Source of the DNA: JBBQZP01 sp038207585
Lineage (GTDB): Bacteria; Pseudomonadota; Alphaproteobacteria; Rhodobacterales; Rhodobacteraceae
Direction of reading: 5' to 3'
DNA: 64,000 nt
Assembly (NCBI GenBank): GCA_038207585.1
Contig: JBBQZP010000023.1
Location: 1-64,000, forward strand
Positions 29,443 through 38,638 of the stretch are shown piece after piece (within the stretch, counting starts at the first letter, position 1; the number at the start of each line of letters is the position of its first letter). Below the pieces are notes generated by a model that saw only the letters and a list, made by a program, of their open reading frames with translations, was not told where the DNA came from and did not search any database. Both the position numbers and the translations under genes were made by a program.

Positions 29443-30417
29443 TCACCCCTCATACCATACCTTGCGCGGGTCGTCGGCGCTGCGCTGGTAGGTCCATGCG
29501 GCCTCGACCAACCTGGCCAGATCATAGGTGGGCCGCCAGCCAAGGTCGAACTTGGCACGGGCGTTGCTTAGCCAGTTGCTGACAAATTCGCTGCGGATGC
29601 GGACCGAGGGCAAGCTGCGGGTCCGCAGCAGCAAGGCGGCCAGTTCACCATAATCCACAGGCTCATCCATGCTGATGTTGTACAGCTTTTGCCGTGCGTT
29701 TGCGGCGGTCAGGGCCAGAAGGATGGCCGATACCAGATCATCGACATGGACAAAATTGCGCTTGATCGGTCTGCCCTCGGCATCGGTCAACAGCGGTACT
29801 GCCCCCTGTCGCAGCGCCTGCGCTGCCACCTCGGGGGGGACCATGGTTTTCCAGTCCGGCCCCCCGAAAAGGTCATCGCCGAATGACAGTGTGTGACGGA
29901 AATCGTCCTTCTCCATGATCCAGGGCGCACGCAGACAGCACCAGTCCAGCCCGTATTGCACCCCGAATTGCTGCACCATCACCTCTTCCAGCACCTTGGA
30001 CAGCGCATAGCAGCCCGGATAGGCCATATGCGGCGCGGCTTCGGTGATGGGGGCTGTGTGCTGATGCACAAAATGGCCAATCCCGGCGTCGCCGCCGATC
30101 AGGATGAACCGCTGGGCATCCGGGCTTTGCCGGAACTCTTCCAACAGCCAGAACAGTCCCTTGACCGCCACATCCATCGCGTCATCCAGGGTTTCCTTGA
30201 CTGTGGCCAGATGAACGACATGCGTCGCCCCCTCCACAGCAGCCCGACACACCGCGCGGTCAGACAGCGATCCGCGCAAGACCCGCAAACTGGCTGTCTC
30301 GGGCAACATGCGGTTGTGGCACAGCGCCGTGATCCCCGCCTCTGGCATTAACCGTGCCAAAGCGTCAATCAGGACCCGGCCCACCTTGCCCGTCGCACCC
30401 GTTACCAGAATCTGCAT
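29443..30417 (-). CDS. NAD-dependent epimerase/dehydratase family protein
   Basis: A 324-residue extended short-chain dehydrogenase. The N-terminal motif is TGATGKVGR (residues 6-14) and the active site is YALSK (about residue 142), with the Ser/Thr replaced region GGDAGIG. The start at 30417 follows AAAGGGGAAA. It lies 23 bases after the LacI stop and is transcribed with it leftward, away from the ABC importer. Neighbours handle sugars or uronates, so it may act on a sugar acid; uronate dehydrogenase is one possibility but not proven. Confidence 0.8.
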   Translation of the reverse strand: MQILVTGATGKVGRVLIDALARLMPEAGITALCHNRMLPETASLRVLRGSLSDRAVCRAAVEGATHVVHLATVKETLDDAMDVAVKGLFWLLEEFRQSPDAQRFILIGGDAGIGHFVHQHTAPITEAAPHMAYPGCYALSKVLEEVMVQQFGVQYGLDWCCLRAPWIMEKDDFRHTLSFGDDLFGGPDWKTMVPPEVAAQALRQGAVPLLTDAEGRPIKRNFVHVDDLVSAILLALTAANARQKLYNISMDEPVDYGELAALLLRTRSLPSVRIRSEFVSNWLSNARAKFDLGWRPTYDLARLVEAAWTYQRSADDPRKVWYEG

Positions 30418-30440
30418 CGTTTCCCCTTTGCAAACCGCCC

Positions 30441-31469
30441 CTAATCCACCAATTCCGGCCCAACAGATTGCCGCTCTACCACAGGACATTCGACCTTCAA
30501 CTGCTCGGGCCTCGCCGACATGCGGTTGGCCCGGTCGATCAGGATTTCGGTCGCAGTGGCGCCCATGTCATAATGCGGCAGGATCATCGTGGTCAGCGGC
30601 GGTCTGGTGTATTGCGCGATCTCGCGGTCATCAAAACCGATCACCGCCACGTCCCCCGGGATCGACAGGCCCAGTTCGCGAAGCGCCTCCAGACAGCCAA
30701 CCGCCATCAGGTCATTGGCGCAAAAAATCGCCGTAGGTGGTGCTGCCTGCGCCATCAAAACCTTGGTCCCGGAAAATCCCGAATCGGGTTGCCAGTTGCC
30801 TGGGTAAACCAGCTTGGGGTCAAAGCCGATGTCCCTGCTGGCCAGCGCCTGCCGATATCCACGCAAACGCTCGCTCGCCCCCTCAACCCCGGTCTGCCCG
30901 GTGATCAACCCGATGCGTCGATGCCCCGCCCGCAGCAACCGTTCGGTCGCGGTGCGCCCGCCCAGCAGATCGGCTGGCAGAACCGAGGGCAGACGCCGTT
31001 CTTCGTCATAGCAATTCAACAACACCGACGGGTGATCGAACAGGGTTTGCGCCGGGGTGACGCGCCGCGTCAGAACCGTGCCATAGATCAACCCCAGCAA
31101 GGGTTGCTGGCGCATCATGCCCAGCACATGGTCTTCCATCCCTCGGTCGCCCCGCGTCACTCCCAGATGAACCGTCAGCCCAAATTCCCACGCTTTTTCG
31201 CGCACCCCGTCAAAGGCCAGCGCCATCCACGGGTCTGTCGACAACTCGTCCACCACTAGGCCAATGGCCGTCTTGTCGGTTGTGGCCTGCCGTGGCACGC
31301 GCCTGATCAGTTCATAGCCAAGCTCCCGGGCAGCCGCGAGCACCCGCTTGCGCGTCGCGTCCGATAGCCGCACGCCCTGACTGTCGTTCATCACCAACGA
31401 CACCGTGGCCTGCGACACACCAGCCTTGGCGGCCACATCCATCATCGTCGCCTTTGGTCCTGTCGTCAC
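30441..31469 (-). CDS. LacI-family transcriptional regulator
   Basis: A 342-residue repressor. The helix-turn-helix and hinge read MMDVAAKAGVSQATVSLVMN, followed by a periplasmic-binding-like sensor domain. I prefer a GTG start at 31469 because AGGGAG lies upstream; an ATG at 31499 has no ribosome-binding site and overlaps the regulatory zone. It is divergent from the ABC importer starting at 31602, and a near-palindrome at 31507-31527 is the likely operator. It should be released by a sugar or sugar acid. Confidence 0.88.
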   Translation of the reverse strand: MTTGPKATMMDVAAKAGVSQATVSLVMNDSQGVRLSDATRKRVLAAARELGYELIRRVPRQATTDKTAIGLVVDELSTDPWMALAFDGVREKAWEFGLTVHLGVTRGDRGMEDHVLGMMRQQPLLGLIYGTVLTRRVTPAQTLFDHPSVLLNCYDEERRLPSVLPADLLGGRTATERLLRAGHRRIGLITGQTGVEGASERLRGYRQALASRDIGFDPKLVYPGNWQPDSGFSGTKVLMAQAAPPTAIFCANDLMAVGCLEALRELGLSIPGDVAVIGFDDREIAQYTRPPLTTMILPHYDMGATATEILIDRANRMSARPEQLKVECPVVERQSVGPELVD

Positions 31470-31506
31470 TTGTCCATGCTCCCTGAAGTCGCGACCCATG
31501 ATAATG

Positions 31507-31527
31507 AGTTGACTAATATTAGCAACT
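31507..31527. promoter_or_regulatory. Probable LacI-family operator
   Basis: The core CTAATATTAG (31513-31522) is a perfect palindrome. It is flanked by AGTTG on the left and CAACT on the right, which are complementary, with one extra A on the left. The site lies between the divergent lacI gene and the binding-protein gene, where such an operator is expected. Confidence 0.65.
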
Positions 31528-31601
31528 ATGTGAACTTTTATCAGCGGGCATAAGGGCCAGGACCAATTAAGCTCGCGCTACATATGTCTGGGAGGACAGA
31601 A

Positions 31602-32552
31602 ATGAACAAGACCGCTGGTCTCGCCATTACGGCGATGCTTGCGCTTGGGGCGACGCAGGCCTTGGCGCAGGAAAAGAAGCAACTCGCCTTTATCGTCAAC
31701 GCGGCATCAGACTTCTGGAAATTGTCTGAAGCTGGCGTCGCCAAGGCGCAGGCGGAACTTGGCGATGGCTACGAGTTGCAGTTCCGCTATCCGGCCCAAG
31801 GCACAGCCGCACTGCAGAACGCCCTGATGGATGATCTTGCCGCCGCTGGCACCGATGCCATCATGATCTCGTCCGCCGACCCCAAGAACTCGATCGACGC
31901 GTTCAACAGAATTGCGGCCCAGATCCCGCTGTTCACCACCGATTCGGATGCGCCGCAATCCAACCGCGTGGCCTATCTGGGGTCGTCCAATACCCTCGCC
32001 GGTGAGCAAGCCGGGGCCGAGATGGTCAAGGCACTTCCTTCAGGCGGCAAATGCATGGGCTTTGTCGGCTTTCTTGATGCCGACAACGCCAAAGAGCGGA
32101 TCGCCGGCTTTAAAACCGCTATCGAAGGGCACAACATCGAATTGGTCGACGTGCGCGGCGATGATGTCGATTTCGCGCGTGCCCGGTCCAACGTCGATGA
32201 CGTTCTAGCCGCCAACCCCGAGATCACCTGCATGGTGGGTTTCTACAGCTACAACCCACCCAAGATCTACGAAGCGTTGCAAGCGGCAGGCAAACTGAGC
32301 CAGATCACCGTCGTCGCCTTTGACGAAGATCCGGTGACCCTGGGTGCCGTCAAGGAAGGTTCGTTTTCCTCGACTATCGTGCAGCAGCCGTTTGAATGGG
32401 GCTATCAGGGCATGAAGTTGATGGCGGCCTATCTGAATGGCGACAAATCGGGCGTCCCGGCGGATGGCCTGATCATCATCCCGACCAAGGTGATCGACAA
32501 ATCCAACGTTGACCAGTTCTCGGCTGATCTGAAAGCCATGATCGGCGGTTGA
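31602..32552 (+). CDS. Sugar ABC transporter periplasmic binding protein
   Basis: A 316-residue ribose-type binding protein. The signal peptide is MNKTAGLAITAMLALGATQA, cleaved after ALA before QEKKQLAFIVN. The segment DAIMISSADPKNSIDAFN is typical of the Peripla_BP_4 family. The start at 31602 follows GGGAGGA. It heads a rightward ATPase-permease operon, and a strong hairpin follows the stop. The ligand is unknown; linkage to UxaB and a dehydrogenase suggests a hexuronate, aldonate or polyol. Confidence 0.9.
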   Translation: MNKTAGLAITAMLALGATQALAQEKKQLAFIVNAASDFWKLSEAGVAKAQAELGDGYELQFRYPAQGTAALQNALMDDLAAAGTDAIMISSADPKNSIDAFNRIAAQIPLFTTDSDAPQSNRVAYLGSSNTLAGEQAGAEMVKALPSGGKCMGFVGFLDADNAKERIAGFKTAIEGHNIELVDVRGDDVDFARARSNVDDVLAANPEITCMVGFYSYNPPKIYEALQAAGKLSQITVVAFDEDPVTLGAVKEGSFSSTIVQQPFEWGYQGMKLMAAYLNGDKSGVPADGLIIIPTKVIDKSNVDQFSADLKAMIGG

Positions 32553-32562
32553 TCGCGGCTTG

Positions 32563-32600
32563 GGCCGATGCGGGATGCTCTCCCGCATCGGCCTCATTTT
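32563..32600 (+). terminator. Intra-operon hairpin after the binding-protein gene
   Basis: A 13-base-pair perfect stem (GGCCGATGCGGGA at 32563-32575 with TCCCGCATCGGCC at 32581-32593) surrounds a 5-base loop and is followed by TCATTTTA. It lies before the ATPase gene and probably works as a partial terminator or mRNA stabiliser, raising binding-protein output relative to the membrane parts. Confidence 0.8.
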
Positions 32601-32611
32601 ATTGGTGATCA

Positions 32612-34132
32612 ATGGCCGAACCCTTTCTGATCTTGTCCGACATCTGCAAAGCCTATCCCGGCGTGCAAGCGCTGGACCACGTGGCCCTGCAAGCCGCCCC
32701 CGCTGAAATCATTGGCCTGGTCGGAGAAAACGGCGCTGGCAAAAGTACGCTGATGAAGATTTTGGGCGGCGTCATCCGACCCAGTTCCGGCCGCATCACC
32801 ATAGACGGGCAAAGCCATGACGCCTTGAACGTGGGCCAGTCGATGGCGGCGGGTATTGCCTTTGTTCATCAGGAACTGAACCTGTTCGACAATCTTGATG
32901 TGGCCGCCAACGTCTTTATCGGTCGCGAACCGCTGATGGGTGGCCCCTTGCGGTTGGTGGATCGCAAAAAGATGGCTGCCATGGTCCAGCCCTTTCTGGA
33001 TATGCTGGGAGCAGAATTCACCCCCACCACGCCAGTCTCGGCGCTGTCCATCGCAGCGCGGCAAATATTGGAAATCGCCAAGGCCCTGTCGCAAAACGCC
33101 CGCCTGCTGATATTGGACGAACCGACCTCCAGCCTGACCATGTCCGAAACGCAGCGTTTGCTGGAGGTGATCGGCACTTTAAAGGCCCGGGGCGTCTGCG
33201 TGATCTTTGTTACCCACCGCCTGAACGAACTGACCGCCTGCGCCGACCGCATCGTGGCTCTGCGCGACGGTCGGCTGGCGGGTCATCTGGCCAAGGCCGA
33301 CATCAGCCCGGCAGCGATGATCCAGTTGATGATCGGGCGCGACCTGAAATCGCTGTACACTCCACCCAGAGCCGCAGCCAGCGCCCTTCCGGTGCTTGAG
33401 ACGATGGCTCTGACCACCGCCGCATGGCCCGTAGAACAGGTCAATCTGACCCTGCGCCAAGGCGAGATTCTGGGTCTGGCCGGCCTGATCGGCTCTGGCC
33501 GAACGGAACTGGCCCGCGCACTGTTTGGCATTGACCGCCCATTGCAGGGTCAGGTCCGGGTCAACGGTCAACCCGTGCCGCCGGGAGACCCGGCCAAGGC
33601 GATTGCCGCAGGCATCTTTCTGGTGCCCGAGGATCGCAAACAAACCGGTCTGTTGCTCGATCTGCCGATTGCTGAAAATGTCGTTCTGGCCAGCCTTCCC
33701 GCCCATGCGCGGGCGGGGATGGTGCAGGCCGGACGCATCCAGTCGACCGGTCAGCGGATGAAGGGCGAACTCGACATCCGCGCCGCCGATGTCGCCGTGC
33801 GGGCGGGCACCTTGTCCGGCGGCAACCAGCAAAAGGTCGTGCTGGCCAAATGGCTGTCGCTGTCGCCGCGCGTCCTGATCTGCGACGAGCCGACGCGGGG
33901 CATCGACGTGGGCGCAAAACAGGAAATCTACCTGATGCTGCGCCGCCTGGCTGACAGCGGCATCGCAGTCCTGATGATCTCGTCCGACATGGAGGAAGTC
34001 ATCGGCGTATCAGACCGGGTGGCGGTCATGCACGAAGGCCGCATCAATGGCATCTTGCAACGAACAGAACTCAGCGAACACGCGGTCATGCAACTGGCCG
34101 TCTCGCGCGAAACAGAGGACGGGGCGACATGA
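32612..34132 (+). CDS. Sugar ABC transporter ATP-binding protein (RbsA/MglA-like)
   Basis: A 506-residue ATPase with two fused nucleotide-binding domains, as in RbsA and MglA. The first has Walker A GENGAGKST and Walker B LLILDEPTSSL. The second has the degenerate GLIGSGRTELAR and the signature LSGGNQQKVVLAKWL with ICDEPTRGIDVGAK. Its end overlaps the permease start as ATGA. The N-terminal signature ALSIAARQILEIAKAL replaces the standard LSGGQ, which is normal in this branch. Confidence 0.92.
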   Translation: MAEPFLILSDICKAYPGVQALDHVALQAAPAEIIGLVGENGAGKSTLMKILGGVIRPSSGRITIDGQSHDALNVGQSMAAGIAFVHQELNLFDNLDVAANVFIGREPLMGGPLRLVDRKKMAAMVQPFLDMLGAEFTPTTPVSALSIAARQILEIAKALSQNARLLILDEPTSSLTMSETQRLLEVIGTLKARGVCVIFVTHRLNELTACADRIVALRDGRLAGHLAKADISPAAMIQLMIGRDLKSLYTPPRAAASALPVLETMALTTAAWPVEQVNLTLRQGEILGLAGLIGSGRTELARALFGIDRPLQGQVRVNGQPVPPGDPAKAIAAGIFLVPEDRKQTGLLLDLPIAENVVLASLPAHARAGMVQAGRIQSTGQRMKGELDIRAADVAVRAGTLSGGNQQKVVLAKWLSLSPRVLICDEPTRGIDVGAKQEIYLMLRRLADSGIAVLMISSDMEEVIGVSDRVAVMHEGRINGILQRTELSEHAVMQLAVSRETEDGAT

Positions 34133-35079
34133 CCAAAAAGGATATCGGACTGCTGCTGTTGATCCTGATCGTCAGTGCTGCGGTGGCCATCAAAAACCCG
34201 CTGTTCCTGTCACCGATCAACCTTGCCAACACGGCTAACCTGATTGGCCTGTTCGGCATTGTCGCCATAGGACAGGCCGTGGTCATCATGACCGGTGGCA
34301 TCGAGTTGTCGGTCGGCTCGATCATCTGCCTGCTGGGGGTGCTGTTCGTCGATCTGCTGGTGAACTTTGGCTTGCCCTGGCCGGTGGTTCTGATCCTGAT
34401 CATGTGCTTGGGCGCACTGATCGGGCTGTTGCACGGATTGATGATCACCCGGCTGGACCTGCAACCCTTTATCGTCACGCTGTGTGGCCTGTTGATCTAC
34501 CGTGGTGCCGCGCGGTTTTACACCGCTGACGCCACAGCAGGGTTCAAGTTTGGCCAGACCTTTCCCACCTTGGAACAGATGACCATCGGCCGCATCGCGG
34601 GGGTGCCGGTGTCGTTCATGGCCATGCTGGTGATCGGCGCGGTGATGTGGGTCGTGCTGCACCGGTCGGTCTTTGGCCGTTATCTGCAAGCGGTGGGTAA
34701 GAATGAGGAGGCGGCGCGCTATTCCGGCATCCCCACTCAGCGCGTGATTGTCATGGCCTACGTGATTTGCGGTCTGCTGACCTCGCTGTCTGCAGTCTAT
34801 TTTGCGATGTACACCAAATCCATCTCGCCGTCGTCGCACGGCAACTTTTACGAACTCTACGCGATTGCCGCCGCCGTCTTGGGTGGATTTTCTCTGCGGG
34901 GTGGCGAGGGGTCGATTGTCGGCGTCGTACTGGGTGCCGTGCTGTTGCAAGTGCTGCAAAATCTGGTGAACCTGCTCGGCACCCCGTCGTCGCTGAACTT
35001 TGCAGTCACTGGCTCGGTCATTCTGATTGGCGTGCTGGCCGACACACAATACAGCAAATACCGAAAAAGACGCCTGTAA
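34129..35079 (+). CDS. Sugar ABC transporter permease (RbsC/YjfF-like)
   Basis: A 316-residue BPD_transp_2 family permease with about eight to ten hydrophobic helices. Typical family segments are GGIELSVGSIICL near residue 63 and AVLGGFSLRGGEGSIVGVVLG near residue 248. It overlaps the ATPase by four bases and is the last gene of the operon. Only one permease gene is present, so it should act as a homodimer. Confidence 0.92.
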   Translation: MTKKDIGLLLLILIVSAAVAIKNPLFLSPINLANTANLIGLFGIVAIGQAVVIMTGGIELSVGSIICLLGVLFVDLLVNFGLPWPVVLILIMCLGALIGLLHGLMITRLDLQPFIVTLCGLLIYRGAARFYTADATAGFKFGQTFPTLEQMTIGRIAGVPVSFMAMLVIGAVMWVVLHRSVFGRYLQAVGKNEEAARYSGIPTQRVIVMAYVICGLLTSLSAVYFAMYTKSISPSSHGNFYELYAIAAAVLGGFSLRGGEGSIVGVVLGAVLLQVLQNLVNLLGTPSSLNFAVTGSVILIGVLADTQYSKYRKRRL

Positions 35080-35321
35080 CCTGCGCCACCATCGGTCAAT
35101 GCACCTCTGGTCGCGCAACCCGGCCCGGCGTGTTCGGTCGCTTTCGGCCCTTGCAGCCGTTCGACGCTGTGAAGGGGGTGTTGACATGCGTCTTCCAGAC
35201 AAACCTGGAAGCGGACAAAGATCCGGCCATTCGGGACGGAAATGGTAGTCGCGACCGATCCGGTGATCACCAAAGACGGCGTCCTGTACGAAAAGGGTTG
35301 AAACGTTTCGATGCTGCGGCC
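35080..35321. other. Intergenic stretch before rsgA
   Basis: A forward frame reads VVATDPVITKDGVLYEKG at about 35242-35301 and stops. It may be a gene remnant, but I cannot name it. No terminator was found for the ABC operon. Confidence 0.3.
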
Positions 35322-36368
35322 ATGCAAGGTGTCGTGATCCCTTCATCCGAACAGACACCGCTCTCCCTGGACGCCCTTGGCTGGTCGGCGTATTTTGGTG
35401 ATCAGATCGGGCCTGACGAGACGCATCTTTCCCCGACGCGCATAGCGACCGTCCATCGGTCAAGACTGACGGGCGAAACCGAATTCGGCCAAGTGCGGCT
35501 GAACCTTCCGGCATCTTTCAACACCACGGATTTTGCGGTTGGGGATTGGGCTCTTATGGAGCTTGAGACGAACATGCTTGTGCGGCGGCTGGATCGAAAG
35601 ACCCTTTTGCAGCGCCACACCGAAGGCGGCCGCGCACTGCAACTGATCGCAGCGAATGTGGATACGCTTTTCATCGTCACGTCCTGCAACAACGACTTCA
35701 ACCCCGCACGGCTGGAGCGGTATCTGGCGCTTGCGAATGAGGCGGGCACGAACCCGGTGATCGTTCTGACAAAGGCCGACCAAACCGCCGACAGCACAGC
35801 GTACCAACAGCAGGCGGCGGCTCTTCAGCGCGGTCTGGATGTTGTCGTGCTGAATGCAACAGCGCCTGAGGCGGCGCTGCCTTTGGCGCAATGGTGCGGT
35901 CCCGGGCAGACCGTTGCCCTTATCGGGTCTTCAGGGGTCGGGAAATCAACCCTGCTGAACACGCTTTCGGCCAAGACGGGCGATGAGATGCAACCAACCG
36001 GCAGCATCCGCGAGGCCGACGCCAAGGGGCGCCACACCACCACGTCGCGTTCGTTGCATGCCATACAGGGCGGCGGCTGGGTGATCGACACGCCCGGAAT
36101 GCGCACATTGCAAGTCGGCGAGGTGGCGGCGGGGCTGGATGTCCTCTTTGCCGAGATTGTCGACCTTGCGCCGGACTGCCGCTTTGCCGATTGCACGCAT
36201 GACCATGAACCGGGCTGCGCGGTTCAGGCGGCGGTTGCGGCTGGAACCCTTGACCCGGCGCGCCTTGAGCGGTGGCGCAAACTTGTTGAGGAAAACCGGG
36301 CCAACTCTCCCGTTCAGACCGGGCCCCGTGGAAACAAGATCACCAAGGCACGGGGAAAGCGCGGCTGA
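35322..36368 (+). CDS. rsgA: Small ribosomal subunit biogenesis GTPase RsgA
   Basis: A 348-residue circularly permuted GTPase that checks late 30S assembly. Order: an OB-fold N-terminus, then G4 LTKAD, then G1 GSSGVGKSTLLN, G3 DTPGMR, and the zinc-binding end with CRFADCTHDHEPGC (Cys, Cys, His, Cys). The length is that of the family. The start at 35322 is the first ATG in frame; its ribosome-binding site is poor, and a TTG at 35299 is an alternative. The gene has no operon partner. It is the one housekeeping gene among accessory transport loci. Confidence 0.92.
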   Translation: MQGVVIPSSEQTPLSLDALGWSAYFGDQIGPDETHLSPTRIATVHRSRLTGETEFGQVRLNLPASFNTTDFAVGDWALMELETNMLVRRLDRKTLLQRHTEGGRALQLIAANVDTLFIVTSCNNDFNPARLERYLALANEAGTNPVIVLTKADQTADSTAYQQQAAALQRGLDVVVLNATAPEAALPLAQWCGPGQTVALIGSSGVGKSTLLNTLSAKTGDEMQPTGSIREADAKGRHTTTSRSLHAIQGGGWVIDTPGMRTLQVGEVAAGLDVLFAEIVDLAPDCRFADCTHDHEPGCAVQAAVAAGTLDPARLERWRKLVEENRANSPVQTGPRGNKITKARGKRG

Positions 36369-36635
36369 ACTGGTTGTGAAACCAGGTCAGGCCCAAAGCT
36401 GCCGATTGGCCCGTTGAAACGATTTGACGCAACAGTCGCATCACCCGTCGCCTTGCGTCGTTGCCCACACCTTGTGCGGCGCGCGGATTAGCAAAAGAAG
36501 ATGGGTCCGGTGATATTACAGGGCTCTTTGCACCCTGCTGTTCAGACTCTCTCAAATATCATTGACTCGCAGACATCCAATATGCTGATCTTGTAAAGCG
36601 GTTTAGTAAACCGATTCACGTGTTGGGATTGGCCG
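36369..36635. other. Intergenic control region before the second LacI gene
   Basis: It holds no gene. A palindromic operator candidate lies at 36599-36613. A weak -35-like TTGACT occurs at 36562-36567 without a convincing -10 partner. Confidence 0.35.
36599..36613. promoter_or_regulatory. Probable LacI-family operator
   Basis: CGGTTTA-G-TAAACCG is a perfect palindrome with 7-base arms and a single central base, 23 bases before the lacI ATG at 36636. Its place suggests autoregulation and control of the whole downstream operon. Confidence 0.75.
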
Positions 36636-37652
36636 ATGGCAGTGGCAAGCCTGAAGGATGTGGCGCAAACGGCCGGTGTGTCCGTGACAACGGTTTCACG
36701 CTTTCTGAACGGGTCACTTGATCTGCCAGAGCGGACGCGCACGGCGGTCGAGCAGGCAATCCTTACGCTGAATTATCTGCCCAATCCCCATGCGCGCAGG
36801 CTTAGTCGGGGGCGGTCCGATACGATCGGTCTGGTCATTCCCGATATTGCCACGCCGTTCTTTGCGACCCTCGTCGCAGCGGTCGAGGCCGAGGCAGACC
36901 GGCGCGGGTTGGGATTGACCCTGCATGCAACCCTGAACCGGCGGGAACGCGAACTTTCATATCTGCAAGCGGTCCGGCGCAATCAGGTTGACGGTCTGAT
37001 CTTCGTGACGAACCATCCCGATGACGGAACCCTTGCCGCCGCCATCAACGCCAGTGGTCAGGTGTTGATTCTGGATGAGGATGTGGCGGGAACGTCTGCT
37101 CCCAAGCTGTTTTGCGACAATGATCAGGGCGGCTATCTGGCGGGGCGGCATCTGGCCGAAGCCGGGCATCGCCGGGTGCTGTTCATCGGCGGAGCCGACA
37201 CCATGCTCAGCGGCAAGCGCCGGTTTGCCGGATTCCGGCGCGCGATGATCGAGGTTTGGGGCCAGGACGTTCAGATCGCACGTTATGAGGGCGAGTATCT
37301 GGCCGAATTCGGGCGGGTGGCGGCAAAACGCATGCTGGCCGAAGACCAGCGTCCGACCGCAGTTTTCGCAACCTCCGATGAAATCACGATCGGCGTGCTG
37401 GAAGTTCTGAACGCCGTGGGCATGCGTGTGCCGCACGATCTTTCGCTTGTCGGTTTCGACGATGTCGGCCCGCTGCATCTTTTCGCACCCGCCGTGACAG
37501 CGGTGCGCCAGCCGGTCCGGGCGTTGGGCGTGCGTGCCCTTGCCCTGCTTCTGGATACCGACTGGACCAACCCCGCAAATCTTCCGTCAGAGGAGATACT
37601 GCCTGTCACCCTGATCACGCGGAATTCCGTTGCACCGCTGATCCGGTCCTGA
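36636..37652 (+). CDS. LacI-family transcriptional regulator
   Basis: A 338-residue repressor. Its helix-turn-helix is SLKDVAQTAGVSVTTVSRFL, and the sensor domain includes IGLVIPDIATPFFATLV. It is the first gene of a rightward locus: a binding-protein gene starts 29 bases after its stop. The palindrome upstream of its own start is the probable operator. The effector should be the sugar taken up by the adjacent importer or a product of it. Confidence 0.9.
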   Translation: MAVASLKDVAQTAGVSVTTVSRFLNGSLDLPERTRTAVEQAILTLNYLPNPHARRLSRGRSDTIGLVIPDIATPFFATLVAAVEAEADRRGLGLTLHATLNRRERELSYLQAVRRNQVDGLIFVTNHPDDGTLAAAINASGQVLILDEDVAGTSAPKLFCDNDQGGYLAGRHLAEAGHRRVLFIGGADTMLSGKRRFAGFRRAMIEVWGQDVQIARYEGEYLAEFGRVAAKRMLAEDQRPTAVFATSDEITIGVLEVLNAVGMRVPHDLSLVGFDDVGPLHLFAPAVTAVRQPVRALGVRALALLLDTDWTNPANLPSEEILPVTLITRNSVAPLIRS

Positions 37653-37681
37653 ATAGCAACTTCCAACAGATGGGACACAAA

Positions 37682-38638
37682 ATGACCACGACAAAACTGA
37701 CAGCGCTTTCACGGCGAGGCCTTGGCCTTGTTCTTGGCTCGGCCGTTCTTTTGGCGGCGGTGCCCGGCATGGCACAGGACAAAAAGACGTTCGCCCTTGT
37801 CCAGATCAACCAGCAGGCCCTGTTCTTCAACCAGATGAACGAAGGCGCGCAAAAGGCAGCGGATGCCGCCGGGGTAGACCTTGTGATCTTCAACGCCAAC
37901 AACGATCCGGCGGCCCAGAACAGCGCCATCGAGACGTATATTCAGGAAGGTGTGGACGGCATCGCGATTGTGGCGATTGATGTGAACGGCATCATGCCGG
38001 CGGTCGATCAGGCGGTGGCGGCGGGTATTCCGGTTGTTGCCATTGACGCCATCCTGCCCGAAGACGGCAAGCAGTCGGCGGTGATCGGGGTAGATAACGG
38101 CAAGGCGGGTGCGGACCTTGGTGCCTATTTTGTCGAATACGCAAAGGGCGCTGGCGGCGCCAAGATCGGTGTCGTGGGTGCGCTGAATTCCTTTATCCAA
38201 AACTTGCGCAAGGATGGGTTCGAGGGTGTTCTGACAGGCGTTGAAGGCATCACCATGGCTGGCACCGTCGATGGCCAGAACGTGCAGGATACCGCACTGG
38301 CCGCGGCTGAAAACCTGATGACGGCGAACCCCGACATGACCGCGATCTATGCCACCGGCGAACCGGCCCTGCTGGGTGCCGTGGCGGCAGTCGAAAGTCA
38401 GGGGCGGCAGGCCGATGTCAAGGTCTTTGGCTGGGATCTGACCGCATCGGCGGTGGCCGGAATTGACGCAGGTTATGTCGAGGCGGTGATCCAGCAAGAC
38501 CCCGCAGGTATGGGCGGCGCTGCAGTTGACGCGCTTAAAACCATCACCGACGGCGGCACGGTTGAACGGAACATCGCGGTTCCCGTGACCATCGTGACCA
38601 AGGCCAATGTTGACGACTTCCGGTCCATGTTCAAATGA
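37682..38638 (+). CDS. Sugar ABC transporter periplasmic binding protein
   Basis: A 318-residue ribose-type binding protein. The signal peptide has a twin-arginine-like SRRGLGLVLGSAVLL stretch and ends at GMAQDKKTFALV. It is followed by ribose-binding-protein-like strands such as DGIAIVAIDVNG. The start at 37682 follows GATGGGA; an ATG at 37670 is also in frame. Its stop overlaps the ATPase start by 4 bases. The ligand is unknown. Confidence 0.9.
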   Translation: MTTTKLTALSRRGLGLVLGSAVLLAAVPGMAQDKKTFALVQINQQALFFNQMNEGAQKAADAAGVDLVIFNANNDPAAQNSAIETYIQEGVDGIAIVAIDVNGIMPAVDQAVAAGIPVVAIDAILPEDGKQSAVIGVDNGKAGADLGAYFVEYAKGAGGAKIGVVGALNSFIQNLRKDGFEGVLTGVEGITMAGTVDGQNVQDTALAAAENLMTANPDMTAIYATGEPALLGAVAAVESQGRQADVKVFGWDLTASAVAGIDAGYVEAVIQQDPAGMGGAAVDALKTITDGGTVERNIAVPVTIVTKANVDDFRSMFK

